A stretch of DNA of 64,000 nt from Amycolatopsis sp. 195334CR (GCF_017309385.1 NZ_JAFJMJ010000001.1:1922001-1986000), one strand, 5' to 3'; numbered from the stretch's first letter, positions 24,402 through 32,964 are shown. The notes: generated by a model not told the origin, from the sequence alone. Program-made: numbers and translations.

Positions 24402-25903
24402 GGGGTGAACTCCTGGCGTGGGAGAGCGGCTAGTGCGGAAGCGGCGACGGTGAGCAGGGGGCCGCGGGGTCTGGGGTGGAATGCGCCGCGGTTAAGGCGG
24501 AATTCCTGGCGGTATTCGGCTAGGAGCGGGATGTCGAGGGCGGCGGCGACCTGTTTGGCGGAGGGGCCGGAGCGAGCGGGGCCTCGGGCGACGAGGCGGA
24601 TTTCGGCGCCGGTGCCGCGGAGGAGGGCGACCACGCGTTTGGCGGCGATGCAGGCTCGGAAATTCAGCGGGACGACCACGAGCGCCAGGTCAGCACGGGC
24701 GGCGGCTTCGGCGGAGCCGTTGCCGAGGTGGCGCGGGAGGTCGCAGATGACGAACCGGCCGGCGCGGCGGGCGGCTTCGATCACGGTGGCGATTGCCTCG
24801 CCGTTGAGGGGTGGGATGTGGAGATCGGGGTTGTGAGAGGGGCGGGCCGCGCTGTGTGGATGGGGGCTGTGGTGGTCGGCGGTGGAAGGGCTGGCGCGTC
24901 TGGCGCCCGGTGGAGAGGCGCGACGGTCCGCGCCGAGGGACGAGGGCGGGCGGGCCGCGCTGAGAGACGAAGTGGAGTGCGGCGCGCCGAGAGACGAGGT
25001 GGGGCGGGTCGCGCCGACAGATGAGGTGGGGTGGGTCGCGCTGAGAGACGAGGTGGGGCGGGGCGGGCTAAGTGAAGGGGGATGGTGGGACGAGTTGGGC
25101 GGTGGGGTGGAGTGATCCGGGTCGGAGGGCGTGGTGCGGTGGGTGGTGCGGGAGGGAGCGGGCGGGCGGTTGCCGGTGTTGGGGGTGTGGCGGGTGGACG
25201 GTGGGCTGCTGGAGAGAAAGGCGAAGTGGGTGCGGCGGGGCGCCGTTGTGGTGGGGAGCGGGCGGAATCGGGTGAGGAGGGTGGACGCGGGTGGGGTGCA
25301 GTCGTGGTGTGGGAGGGAGTCTTCTAGGGCGGACAGCAGGATGCGCCCCGAGTTCACCCGGAGGTCCGGCCAGCGGGCGTGCTGGTGGTTTTCCGCGCCC
25401 AGCAAGACGTCCAGGCCGCCGCTGAGCGGGTCGCAGTCGAGGAGCAGGGTGTGTTCGCCGGAGCGGGCGGCGGCGGTCGCGAGGCCGGCCGCCAGGACCG
25501 TCGCACCGGCGCCGCCGCAGCCGCCGACGACGGTGAGGACGCGGCCGCCGGGGCGCGGCGGGCCGTCGACGATTTCGGCGAAGGCTTTCAGTACGGCGGT
25601 TTCGTCGTCCGGGAGGGAAAGCACCTGTTGCGCGCCGACGGCGAAGGCGCATTGCCAGGTGCGCGGCTCCGGTGGCCCTTTGCAGATCACCAGCACGTCT
25701 TTTCGCGGCGGCAGTGTCACGGGGTCGTGCTCGATGACGGCAGCTTCGTCGATCAGCACCAGCGGTGCGTCTTTCCAGCGCACCCGCGCGTCGTAGAGGT
25801 CGGGAACCCGCTCGATTTCGCAATTCGCGACCGCGGCGAGGCGGAGTACTTCGTCGAGTACGACCGGGTCGGTCGCGACGACGAGGGCACGTTTTCCGGT
25901 CAC
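24398..25903 (-). CDS. ssd: Ssd/CpaE-like septum-site protein with repeat insertion
   Basis: 501 residues. The N-terminal receiver-like domain (about 1-115) starts MTGKRALVVATDPVVLDEVL. The ParA/MinD-like ATPase domain begins VLTVVGGCGGAGATVLAAGL (about 122-141). Its Walker A GGCGGAGAT lacks the usual lysines, as in Ssd proteins, so ATP hydrolysis is doubtful. LLLDCDPLSGGLDVLLG follows. Residues about 195-365 are a Ser/Pro/His/Arg-rich low-complexity insertion with nine-residue repeats. The fold resumes at EAIATVIEAARRAGRFVICDLP and ends RQEFTP. It corresponds to Rv3660c and would localise the Tad machine or affect septation. The stop is coupled to the proline-rich ORF. Confidence 0.88.
   Translation of the reverse strand: MTGKRALVVATDPVVLDEVLRLAAVANCEIERVPDLYDARVRWKDAPLVLIDEAAVIEHDPVTLPPRKDVLVICKGPPEPRTWQCAFAVGAQQVLSLPDDETAVLKAFAEIVDGPPRPGGRVLTVVGGCGGAGATVLAAGLATAAARSGEHTLLLDCDPLSGGLDVLLGAENHQHARWPDLRVNSGRILLSALEDSLPHHDCTPPASTLLTRFRPLPTTTAPRRTHFAFLSSSPPSTRHTPNTGNRPPAPSRTTHRTTPSDPDHSTPPPNSSHHPPSLSPPRPTSSLSATHPTSSVGATRPTSSLGAPHSTSSLSAARPPSSLGADRRASPPGARRASPSTADHHSPHPHSAARPSHNPDLHIPPLNGEAIATVIEAARRAGRFVICDLPRHLGNGSAEAAARADLALVVVPLNFRACIAAKRVVALLRGTGAEIRLVARGPARSGPSAKQVAAALDIPLLAEYRQEFRLNRGAFHPRPRGPLLTVAASALAALPRQEFTP
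24932..25066. repeat. 27-bp tandem repeats within ssd, five copies
   Basis: Units beginning GC(C/T)GAGAGACG recur at 24932, 24959, 24986, 25013 and 25040, an exact 27-bp period with scattered substitutions. Read on the minus strand each unit encodes nine residues of the form RPTSSLGAx. The repeat lies inside the low-complexity insertion of ssd. Confidence 0.88.
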
Positions 25904-25997
25904 AGTTGTCCCCCTGTTCCGCTGGGCGGGCCTGGGGTGGCCCGGTTTCCACGGTCACCGGGGTGGGTGGGGTGAGACAAGGTGGGAATGAGTCGCC

Positions 25998-26024
25998 TGT
26001 GGACAAGTGGTTGGTTGTGGACAA
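25998..26024 (-). promoter_or_regulatory. Two DnaA-box-like sites upstream of ssd
   Basis: TGTGGACAA occurs at 25998-26006 and again at 26016-26024. On the minus strand both read TTGTCCACA, the consensus DnaA box of high-GC actinobacteria. They are 18 bp apart and about 95-120 bp ahead of the ssd start. Binding is inferred. Confidence 0.5.
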
Positions 26025-26379
26025 CTCGGGCGGCGGGCGGGATGGCCGAGTAACGGCACGGAAAGCAACTAGGAAGTCACGAGATGAGGGGATTTCGGGA
26101 CACGAAGTCGCTAGAGGAACGGCAGAGCACGGAGGGAACGAGCGTCAGGAACGCCGGGTCATGAGCGATAGGCGCCAGAATTTGAGGTCGGGAGTGAGAG
26201 TGCCGCAGCCGGGGCACGAGGGCGCGGGCGAGAGCCGGAACACCAGATGCGGGCGAGAGGAACGCCAGGGCTTGGGGGCGCGAGTGGGGCGCCGGACTTC
26301 AAGGGGATGAAGGAGTGCCGTGATTGGAAGGCGTGGTGGTGGGAAAGCGCGGGGGCGGGAAGGCGCGGGGCGCAAATAG

Positions 26380-26415
26380 AGCGACCCCCGCCAGGGGGGA
26401 GGGGCGGGGGTCGCT
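26380..26415. terminator. Perfect 13-bp hairpin in divergent intergenic region
   Basis: AGCGACCCCCGCC at 26380-26392 pairs exactly with GGCGGGGGTCGCT at 26403-26415 around a G-rich 10-nt loop. It resembles a GC-rich factor-independent terminator but lies between divergent genes, so its transcript is unknown. Confidence 0.5.
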
Positions 26416-26616
26416 GGAGGTCCAGCCCCGGGGGGTCGGACTGAACCGGCCCGGGTGACACCGGGCACCACCACTGTAACCACCCGATCAGCGCGTTATC
26501 GCTGTTCAAGACGCCCACAATTCGGTAACGGAACTCCGGATCGCCCACCCTCCCCTGTCGTGGATTTTCCGCCCGCACCGGGGAACAGTGCCGCGGCCAC
26601 GCCTATTGTTGAACAC

Positions 26617-27426
26617 GTGGCAGACCCCCGCTTCACGCCGCCGGGCTCGCCGGTGGCCGCGTTCTTCGACCTCGACAAGACGATCATCGCCTCCTCCAGC
26701 GCGCTGGCCTTCAGCAAACCCCTGCTCAGCCGGGGACTGATCAACCGCAGGGCCGCCTTGAAAAGCGCCTACGCCCAGCTCGTCTTCTCCCTTTCCGGCG
26801 CGGACGCCAGCAAGACCGAGCGGATGCGCGCCGAGATCTCCGCGCTGTGCCGTGGCTGGGACGTCTCGCAGGTCCGCGCGATCGTCGCCGAGACCCTGCA
26901 CGACGTGGTCGACCCGCTGGTCTACGCCGAGGCCGCCGAGCTGATCGCCGAGCACCGCGCCCGGGGCCATGACGTGATCGTGCTTTCAGCCACCGGGGAA
27001 GAGGTGGTGGCACCGATCGCGGAAATGCTCGGGGCCACCCACAGCGTGGCCACCCGCATGCAGATCGTCGACGGCCGGTACTCCGGCGAGGTGGACTTCT
27101 ACTGCTACGGCGAGAACAAGGCGGTCGCGGCGAAGCGGCTCGCCGCCGAACGCGGGTACGACCTCGCCGACTGCGCCGCCTACACCGACTCCAGCACGGA
27201 CATCCCGCTCCTCGAAGTGGTCGGCCGCCCGCACGTGGTCAACCCGGACCGGATGCTGCGCCGGCTCGCCACCGAGCGCGACTGGCCGGTGCTCGCCTTC
27301 ACCCACCCCGTGCCGCTGCGGAGCCGCCTCGCGGGGCCGGCGATCGCGGTCGGTATCGGGATGGGCGCGGTGGCCGCCGGAGCCACCTGGTACGGGCTCG
27401 CCAAGCGCCGCAAAGGCAAGTCCTGA
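26617..27426 (+). CDS. HAD-IB family phosphatase
   Basis: 269-residue SerB/CicA-like phosphohydrolase, equivalent to Rv3661. Motif I is FFDLDKTII (nucleophile D18, acid/base D20), motif II VLSATGEE, motif III Lys in YGENKAVAAK, and motif IV AYTDSSTDIPLL. A C-terminal hydrophobic helix (AIAVGIGMGAVAAGATW) with a basic end suggests membrane attachment. The start is the GTG of GTGGCAGACCCC; a TATTGT -10-like box only about 9 nt upstream suggests a leaderless mRNA. The substrate is not known; relatives act on phosphoserine or lysophospholipid-like compounds. A structured RNA lies directly downstream. Confidence 0.92.
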   Translation: MADPRFTPPGSPVAAFFDLDKTIIASSSALAFSKPLLSRGLINRRAALKSAYAQLVFSLSGADASKTERMRAEISALCRGWDVSQVRAIVAETLHDVVDPLVYAEAAELIAEHRARGHDVIVLSATGEEVVAPIAEMLGATHSVATRMQIVDGRYSGEVDFYCYGENKAVAAKRLAAERGYDLADCAAYTDSSTDIPLLEVVGRPHVVNPDRMLRRLATERDWPVLAFTHPVPLRSRLAGPAIAVGIGMGAVAAGATWYGLAKRRKGKS

Positions 27427-27514
27427 AACCTCACCCGGTTGACATAACCGCAGGTAGAACAGGGTGCAAGCGGTTCTGAATCGTGTCTCTGTACCGGTGC
27501 ACCCGATCGCGCCC

Positions 27515-27544
27515 TTGTAGTGACCGGCATCACTGGCGTACAAA
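27515..27544 (+). promoter_or_regulatory. Candidate promoter of the Ms1-like RNA
   Basis: TTGTAG at 27515-27520, an 18-bp spacer and TACAAA at 27539-27544 form a plausible primary sigma promoter. The predicted start (about 27550) coincides with the 5' strand of the closing helix of the RNA. Confidence 0.5.
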
Positions 27545-27548
27545 GTGA

Positions 27549-27785
27549 GTGCGGACCTCTTGTCGGCCAGGGACGAGGCGAAGAGAAGCCTTACTCCACC
27601 CCGAAAGGGCTCCGTGCGCGGACTCCGGGCACCCACGCGCAGCACGCCGCGGGAGGCTTGTCGTCTAGGGATTGCGTACCGGGACGCCGGACGCCGAGTC
27701 CAGGTAGGTACGACTGGAGTTGCACGCTTGGTAACCCAGCAGTCCGCGCGAGCAGGCGGCGCCGATTCGTCGGCGCCGCCTGCAG
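27549..27785 (+). ncRNA. Candidate Ms1/6S-like RNA
   Basis: About 235 nt with its own promoter and terminator, directly downstream of the Rv3661-type HAD gene. This is the syntenic location of mycobacterial Ms1 (MTS2823, between Rv3661 and Rv3662c) and of a Streptomyces 6S-like RNA. A rod-like fold can be drawn by hand. The closing helix is GTGCGGAC (27549-27556) with GTCCGCGC (27742-27749). Next GCCAGG (27566-27571) pairs with CTTGGT (27727-27732), then ACTCCA (27593-27598) with TGGAGT (27715-27720). Large internal loops lie between. CGTACC and GGTACG make a further local stem. Ms1 binds core RNA polymerase; that function is inferred from position and shape, not primary-sequence identity. 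Confidence 0.55.
27752..27783 (+). terminator. Strong terminator hairpin with TTCG tetraloop
   Basis: GCAGGCGGCGCCGA (27752-27765), loop TTCG, and its exact complement (27770-27783) give a perfect 14-bp stem, an exceptionally stable hairpin. It closes the candidate ncRNA and insulates the nagZ promoter downstream. Confidence 0.8.
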
Positions 27786-27868
27786 CATGTTCGGGGTGCG
27801 CACGAACGTTTGGGACACGCCGGAATCACGGTGTGAGCGCTGCGTACTCCGAACGGCACAGCGGGTCG

Positions 27869-27897
27869 TTGACCGGCACAGTTTCGGTGAGTAGCTT
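27869..27897 (+). promoter_or_regulatory. Candidate promoter of the MurNAc-salvage operon
   Basis: TTGACC at 27869-27874 and TAGCTT at 27892-27897 with a 17-bp spacer form a good primary-sigma promoter. The implied leader to the nagZ GTG is about 78 nt and contains a possible weak stem (ACAGGT with ACCTGT). Confidence 0.5.
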
Positions 27898-27981
27898 CCC
27901 GATGCCGGTCCAAACAGGTGAGTCCCCAACTCCATACCGGCTATACCTGTCAGCCGAGCAGAACCGAACAGGGAGGCCGAA

Positions 27982-29838
27982 GTGAGCATCGGGCGCACGC
28001 GCAATCACCCACGGAGGAACCATGCGCTCGCCGCGTCGGTGGCCGCGTTGCTGGCCACCACCGGGGTGGCGGGGGCCGTGCCCGCGTCCGCGATGAACCC
28101 GGCCGACACCCCGGCGAAGCGCCAGCAGGCCGCCCAGCGGCAGGACGACGCCGAGACCGCCGAGGCGCAGCAGTCGCTGGCGCGGATGACGCTGGAGCAG
28201 AAGGTCGGCCAGTTGTTCGTCGCCGACGTCTTCGGCAAGTCGGCCACCGAGGTCCACCAGAGCAACCAGAACAAGTACGGCGTCGGCACGCCCGCCGAGG
28301 TGGTCGAGAAGTTCGGCGTCGGCGGGGTCATCTACTTCAACAACCCCGGCACCGACAACATCGACGACCCGGTCCAGCTCGCGAAGTTCTCCAACGGCCT
28401 GCAGCAGGCCGCGTTGAACTCGGGCGCGAAGCTGCCGCTGATCCTGTCGGTCGACCAGGAGGGCGGCCGGGTCACCCGGCTCGGCAAGCCGGCCACCGAG
28501 TACCCCAGCAACATGGCGGTCGGCGCGGGCCGCAGCACCGAGGACGCCCAGCGCCTGGCCACCATCAACGGCCACGAGCTGCGGGCCGTCGGCATCGCGC
28601 AGAACTTCGCGCCGGACGCCGACATCAACTCCAACCACCTCAACCCGGTGATCGGCTCGCGCTCCTTCTCCTCCGACCCGGCGCTGGCCAGTTCGCTGGT
28701 CACCGCGGAGATCGAGGGCTACCAGCGGTCCGGCCGCGCGACCGAGACGGTGTCCACCGCCGCCAAGCACTTCCCCGGCCACGGTGACGCCGCCGAGGAC
28801 AGCCACACCGGCCTCCCCGAGATCAAGCGGACCGAGGCGGAGTGGCGCGCGATCGACCTGCCGCCGTTCCAGGCCGCCATCGACGCGGGCGCCGACTCGA
28901 TCATGACCGCGCACATCACCGTGCCGAGCCTGGACCCGTCGGGCAACCCGGCCACGCTGTCCAAGCCGATCATGGGCGACCTGCTCCGCGGTGAACTCGG
29001 CTACCGCGGCGTGGTGGTCACCGACTCCCTCCAGATGGCGGGCGTGCGCAAGCTGCACCCGGACCACGAGATCCCGGTGCTCGCGCTGGAGGCGGGCGTC
29101 GACCAGATGCTCATGCCGCCGCACCTGGACGTGGCGATCAACGGCGTGCTCGACGCGGTGAAGAGCGGCCGGATCACCGAGGACCGGATCAACGAGAGCG
29201 TGATCCGCATCCTCAAGCTGAAGCTCAAGCGCGGCATCTTCGCCAAGCCGATGGCGGACGTGGGCGCGGTCAAGAACAAGGTCGGCACCCCGCAGCACCT
29301 CGCCGACGTGCAGGCGCTGACCGACCGCACCACCACCGTGCTGCGCAACGACGCGAACCTGCTGCCGCTGCCAAACCCGGGCAAGACGCTGGTCACCGGG
29401 TACCACCGGCCGGACTACCCCGGCTATCCGGCCGCGCCGGTCCCCGTGCTGGCCAACGCGCTGGGCGCCACCGGGCTGCCCACCGGCACCAGCCCGAACG
29501 CGGACACCGTGGCGAAGGCGGTCGAGGCGGCCAAGGGCGCGGACACCGTGGTCGTGCTGACCAACGGCCTGCGCACCAGCGCGAACCAGGTCAACCTGGT
29601 CAAGGCGCTGCAGGCGACCGGCAAGCCGGTGGTCGCGGTGGCCGTGCAGGAGCCGTACGACCCCGGTTACGCGGACGTGCCGACCTGGGTCGCCACCTAC
29701 GACTGGCGTGAGGTCACGATGAACTCGCTGGCGAAGGTGCTCAAGGGCGAGGCCTCGCCCCAGGGCAAGCTGCCGGTGAACATCCCGGCCGCCGACGGCA
29801 AGATCCTGTTCCCCTTCGGCCACGGACTGAGCTGGTAA
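27982..29838 (+). CDS. nagZ: Exported GH3 beta-N-acetylglucosaminidase
   Basis: 618 residues. A basic N-terminus followed by a signal peptide (about 14-38, ending VPASA/MN) marks export, unlike the cytosolic NagZ of Gram-negatives. The GH3 barrel has SVDQEGGRVTRL, the NagZ signature KHFPGHGDAAEDSH (262-275) with the His of the His-Asp acid/base dyad at H275, and the nucleophile D348 in VVVTDSLQMAG. A C-terminal GH3 alpha/beta sandwich follows (about 440-618), as in Bacillus NagZ. It would release terminal GlcNAc from peptidoglycan fragments. The GTG start has GGGAGG 6 nt upstream. It leads a cassette with namZ and an amidase-like gene. Confidence 0.92.
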   Translation: MSIGRTRNHPRRNHALAASVAALLATTGVAGAVPASAMNPADTPAKRQQAAQRQDDAETAEAQQSLARMTLEQKVGQLFVADVFGKSATEVHQSNQNKYGVGTPAEVVEKFGVGGVIYFNNPGTDNIDDPVQLAKFSNGLQQAALNSGAKLPLILSVDQEGGRVTRLGKPATEYPSNMAVGAGRSTEDAQRLATINGHELRAVGIAQNFAPDADINSNHLNPVIGSRSFSSDPALASSLVTAEIEGYQRSGRATETVSTAAKHFPGHGDAAEDSHTGLPEIKRTEAEWRAIDLPPFQAAIDAGADSIMTAHITVPSLDPSGNPATLSKPIMGDLLRGELGYRGVVVTDSLQMAGVRKLHPDHEIPVLALEAGVDQMLMPPHLDVAINGVLDAVKSGRITEDRINESVIRILKLKLKRGIFAKPMADVGAVKNKVGTPQHLADVQALTDRTTTVLRNDANLLPLPNPGKTLVTGYHRPDYPGYPAAPVPVLANALGATGLPTGTSPNADTVAKAVEAAKGADTVVVLTNGLRTSANQVNLVKALQATGKPVVAVAVQEPYDPGYADVPTWVATYDWREVTMNSLAKVLKGEASPQGKLPVNIPAADGKILFPFGHGLSW

Positions 29839-29842
29839 TCCC

Positions 29843-31099
29843 ATGAGCTTCACACGACGGCGACTGCTCGGCGGCGCGGCCGCGGCCTCCCTGCTCACCG
29901 TGGGCAGCGCGAGCGCGCAGGAGAACGACACCCAGCACCACGGCTCGGTGGTCACCGGCGCCGACCAGCTGGCGAAGCAGGGCTGGCAGCCGCTCGCCGG
30001 GCGCAAGCTCGGCGTGCTGTCCAATCCGACCGGCGTGGTGGCGGACTTCGACCACACCGTCGACTCGATGGTGGCGGCCGGTGTTCGGCCGGTGGCCGTC
30101 TTCGGGCCGGAGCACGGGTTCCGCGGCAGCGCGCAGGCCGGTGGCTCCGAAGGCGACTACGTCGACCCGCGCACCGGCATCCCGGTGTACGACGCGTACG
30201 GCGCCGACGCCACCAAGCTGGCCGGGATGCTGACCAAGGCGGGCGTGGACACCGTGGTGTTCGACATCGCCGACGTCGGCGCCCGCTTCTACACCTACAT
30301 CTGGTCCATGTACACCGCGATGGTGGCCGCCGCGAAGACCGGCGCCGCCTTTGTCGTGCTGGACCGGCCGAACCCGCTCGGCGGCCGGGCGTACGGCCCG
30401 ATGCTGGACCCGGCGTTCGCCTCCGGCATCGGCCGCAAGCCGATCGTGCAGCAGCACGGCATGACCGTGGGCGAGCTGGCCAGGTACTTCGCCGGTGAGT
30501 TCCTGCCAGCCGACGGCGTCGAACCGCCGAAGCTGGAGATCATCCAGGTCAAGGGCTGGCGGCGGGACACCTTCTTCGCCGGTACCGGTCTGCTGTGGAC
30601 CCCGCCGAGCCCGAACATGCCGACGCCGGACACCGCGCTGGCCTACCCGGGCACCGGGATGTTCGAGGGCACGGTGTTCTCCGAGGGCCGCGGCACCACG
30701 CGGCCGTTCGAGATCATCGGCGCGCCGAAGCTGGACTGGCGGTGGCGGGAGGCGCTCGACGAGCTGAACCTGCCGGGCGCGCGGTTCCGCGAGAACTACT
30801 TCGTGCCGACGTTCCACAAGTTCGTCGGCGAGACGTGCGGTGGGGTGCAGCTGACCGTCACCGATCCGCGGGCCTTCGACGCGGTCCGCACCGGGGTGGC
30901 CATGCTGGTCACCGCGAAGAAGGTGCACCCGGACCTGTTCGGCTGGCGGCCGGACAACTTCATCGACAAGCTCTCGGGATCGGCCCGGTTGCGGACCATG
31001 GTCGACGCCGGGGCCGGCGTGGACGAGATCGTCGGTTCGTGGCAGGGCGAGCTGGCGGACTTCGATCGCAGACGGCGGCAGTACCTGCTCTACAAGTAG
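29843..31099 (+). CDS. namZ: Exo-beta-N-acetylmuramidase (DUF1343/GH171)
   Basis: 418 residues of the DUF1343 family, characterised in Bacillus subtilis (YbbC) as NamZ, an exo-lytic enzyme cutting non-reducing terminal MurNAc. The N-terminus SFTRRRLLGGAAAASLL is a twin-arginine signal ending near ASA (about residue 25), so export by Tat is predicted. Family stretches LGVLSNPTGVV, VFGPEHGFRG, DTVVFDIADVGARFYTYIW and LDRPNPLGG are present, as is the C-terminal WQGELADFDRRR. The start follows the nagZ stop by 4 nt, so translation is probably coupled. In Bacillus the same pair sits in the mur recycling operon. Confidence 0.9.
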   Translation: MSFTRRRLLGGAAAASLLTVGSASAQENDTQHHGSVVTGADQLAKQGWQPLAGRKLGVLSNPTGVVADFDHTVDSMVAAGVRPVAVFGPEHGFRGSAQAGGSEGDYVDPRTGIPVYDAYGADATKLAGMLTKAGVDTVVFDIADVGARFYTYIWSMYTAMVAAAKTGAAFVVLDRPNPLGGRAYGPMLDPAFASGIGRKPIVQQHGMTVGELARYFAGEFLPADGVEPPKLEIIQVKGWRRDTFFAGTGLLWTPPSPNMPTPDTALAYPGTGMFEGTVFSEGRGTTRPFEIIGAPKLDWRWREALDELNLPGARFRENYFVPTFHKFVGETCGGVQLTVTDPRAFDAVRTGVAMLVTAKKVHPDLFGWRPDNFIDKLSGSARLRTMVDAGAGVDEIVGSWQGELADFDRRRRQYLLYK

Positions 31100-31111
31100 G
31101 GGGACGGACGG

Positions 31112-32848
31112 ATGAGGCTCGGCGCGCTGATCGCGATCGCGGCGGTCACCATGGCGGGTATGACCTCGAGCGTGGTCGCCGCCGAGGGGGAGGCGGTGAC
31201 GGGCCGGTTCGACCGGCCGCAGCAGGGGTTCGCCCCGCCGGGCACCGTGCTGCGCCCGGCCACGCCCGAGGAGGCCGGGCTCGATCCCGCCCCGCTGCTG
31301 GCCGCCGAGCAGAAGATCGACGCCTGGACCAAACCGGACAGCACCGGGCACCCGCTGTTCGCCGGCGCGGTGGGCCTGCAGATCCACGACGGCATGGTGG
31401 TGAACACGCACACCGCCGGGTTCGCGCTGCGGTACGCCGACGGCGCCGGGACCGAACTGCCGCCGGAGCAGCAGGTGCCGATGCGCCTCGACACCATCTT
31501 CGACCTGGCCTCGATCTCGAAGCTGTTCACCTCGCTCGCGGTGATGCAGGTGGTCGAGACCGGGCAGGTCGACGTCGACGAGCCGGTGGCCACCTACCTG
31601 CCGGAGTTCGGGGTGAACGGCAAGGAGGGCATCTCCGTTCGCCAGCTGCTCACGCACACCTCCGGGCTGGAGCCGTTCCTGCCGCTGTGGCGCGACTGGC
31701 CGGACAAGGCCGCGCGCATCAAGGCGGTCATGGACGTCAAGCCGATGTACGTGCCGGGCAGCACCTACAAGTACTCCGACCTGAACCTGATCACGCTGGG
31801 CGTGCTGGTGGAGCGGATCACCGGGCAGCCGCTGGACGTGCGCGTGCGCGAGGGCATCACCGAACCGCTCGGCATGGTGGACACCGGGTACAACCCGCCC
31901 GCCGAGAAGCTCGACCGGATCGCCGCGACCGAGTTCATGGCCGTGCCGGACCGCGGCATGGTCCGCGGCCAGGTGCACGACGAGAACGCGTGGTCGCTGG
32001 GCGGGGTCGCCGGGCACGCCGGGGTGTTCTCCACCGCCGCCGACCTGTCCGTGCTCGGGCAGGCCATGCTCAACGGCGGTTCGTACGGCGGTCAGCGGAT
32101 CCTGCGCCAGGACAGCGTCCGGCAGATGCTGACCGACTACAACCAGGCCTTCCCCGGTAACGCGCATGGACTCGGCTTCGAGCTCGACCAGCTCTGGTAC
32201 ATGGGCGGGCTGACCTCGCCGGCCACCGCCGGGCACACCGGCTTCACCGGCACCTCGCTGGTCATCGACCCGACCTCGCGCTCGGTCGCCATCCTGCTGA
32301 CCAACCGCGTGCACCCGACCCGGACCTGGGGCTCGATCAACGTGGCCAGGGAGGCCTGGGCGACCGCGCTCTCGCGGGCGCTCGCGGTGCCGCCGAAGCA
32401 CGGACCCGACGCGTGGTTCTCGGAAATCGGTAACCAGACGTCGGCCACGCTCACCACGGCGCCGCTCACCGTGGGTGACCGGCCGCTGAGAGTGACCTTC
32501 GACACCTTCGTCGACAGCGAAAGCACCGATCAGCTGGTGCTGGAGTCCTCGGTGGACGGGACGTCGTGGCAGCCGGTGTCACTCCGGGCCGCCGGTCCCG
32601 GCGCGCCCGGCGGGGAGGTCCCGGCGCTCTCCGGCACCGGGCACCGATCTTGGTGGACGGTCAGCGCGATGGTGCCCGCCGCGCCGAATGTGGCCCTGCG
32701 CTGGCGTTACACCACGGACAAGCAGTACACCGCCCGCGGCGTGCTGTTGGACGGCGTTAAGGCCGTTGTGTCCGGTAACGCGGTACTGGACCTGGAACGC
32801 ACGCCGGAAGCTGTAACGCCGCAGGGATGGCAGTTGCGTAATCGGTGA
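31112..32848 (+). CDS. Exported beta-lactamase-fold hydrolase, AmiE-like, with C-terminal beta domain
   Basis: 578 residues. A signal peptide (about 1-24) precedes a class C beta-lactamase/penicillin-binding fold with SxxK S134-ISK137 (DLASISKLFTSLAV), a Tyr motif Y221-SD, and HTGFTGTS as the third box. Bacillus AmiE (YbbE), a MurNAc-L-Ala amidase encoded with NagZ and NamZ, has this fold. By context this protein would strip peptides from muropeptides, which is an inference. Residues about 440-578 form an added Thr/Val-rich beta-sandwich-like domain (LTVGDRPLRVTFDTFVDSES) not needed for the fold, perhaps for cell-wall binding. It lies 12 nt behind namZ. Confidence 0.85.
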   Translation: MRLGALIAIAAVTMAGMTSSVVAAEGEAVTGRFDRPQQGFAPPGTVLRPATPEEAGLDPAPLLAAEQKIDAWTKPDSTGHPLFAGAVGLQIHDGMVVNTHTAGFALRYADGAGTELPPEQQVPMRLDTIFDLASISKLFTSLAVMQVVETGQVDVDEPVATYLPEFGVNGKEGISVRQLLTHTSGLEPFLPLWRDWPDKAARIKAVMDVKPMYVPGSTYKYSDLNLITLGVLVERITGQPLDVRVREGITEPLGMVDTGYNPPAEKLDRIAATEFMAVPDRGMVRGQVHDENAWSLGGVAGHAGVFSTAADLSVLGQAMLNGGSYGGQRILRQDSVRQMLTDYNQAFPGNAHGLGFELDQLWYMGGLTSPATAGHTGFTGTSLVIDPTSRSVAILLTNRVHPTRTWGSINVAREAWATALSRALAVPPKHGPDAWFSEIGNQTSATLTTAPLTVGDRPLRVTFDTFVDSESTDQLVLESSVDGTSWQPVSLRAAGPGAPGGEVPALSGTGHRSWWTVSAMVPAAPNVALRWRYTTDKQYTARGVLLDGVKAVVSGNAVLDLERTPEAVTPQGWQLRNR

Positions 32849-32964
32849 GTCACGCCGCGCTGATTGAACGGCCGCAAAGATGTTGAATCTTCTACGACAA
32901 GTCACAACATCGTTACCCATTTGGGCCAATCGGCGCAGATAGTTTCACTGGGTGTAGCAAGTTG

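Larger units (their letters stand above)
25904..26616. other. 713-bp divergent intergenic region, no gene called
   Basis: It lies between the leftward ssd-tad operon and the rightward HAD gene. It contains a pair of DnaA-box-like 9-mers at 25998-26024, a purine-rich stretch (about 26090-26375), and a perfect hairpin at 26380-26415. Reading frames here have poor codon use and no recognisable motif. The hairpin hints at an unannotated short transcript, but I cannot define its ends. Confidence 0.6.

Noticed and set aside
27549..27785. The structured region read as a c-di-AMP or other riboswitch controlling nagZ
   Set aside because: A complete terminator and a new promoter (27869-27897) separate it from nagZ, and I see no ydaO-type conserved core.
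32879..32910. GATGTTG/CAACATC inverted repeat after the AmiE-like gene
   Set aside because: Only 7-bp arms with a long spacer; weaker than the 34-bp palindrome nearby, could be chance.
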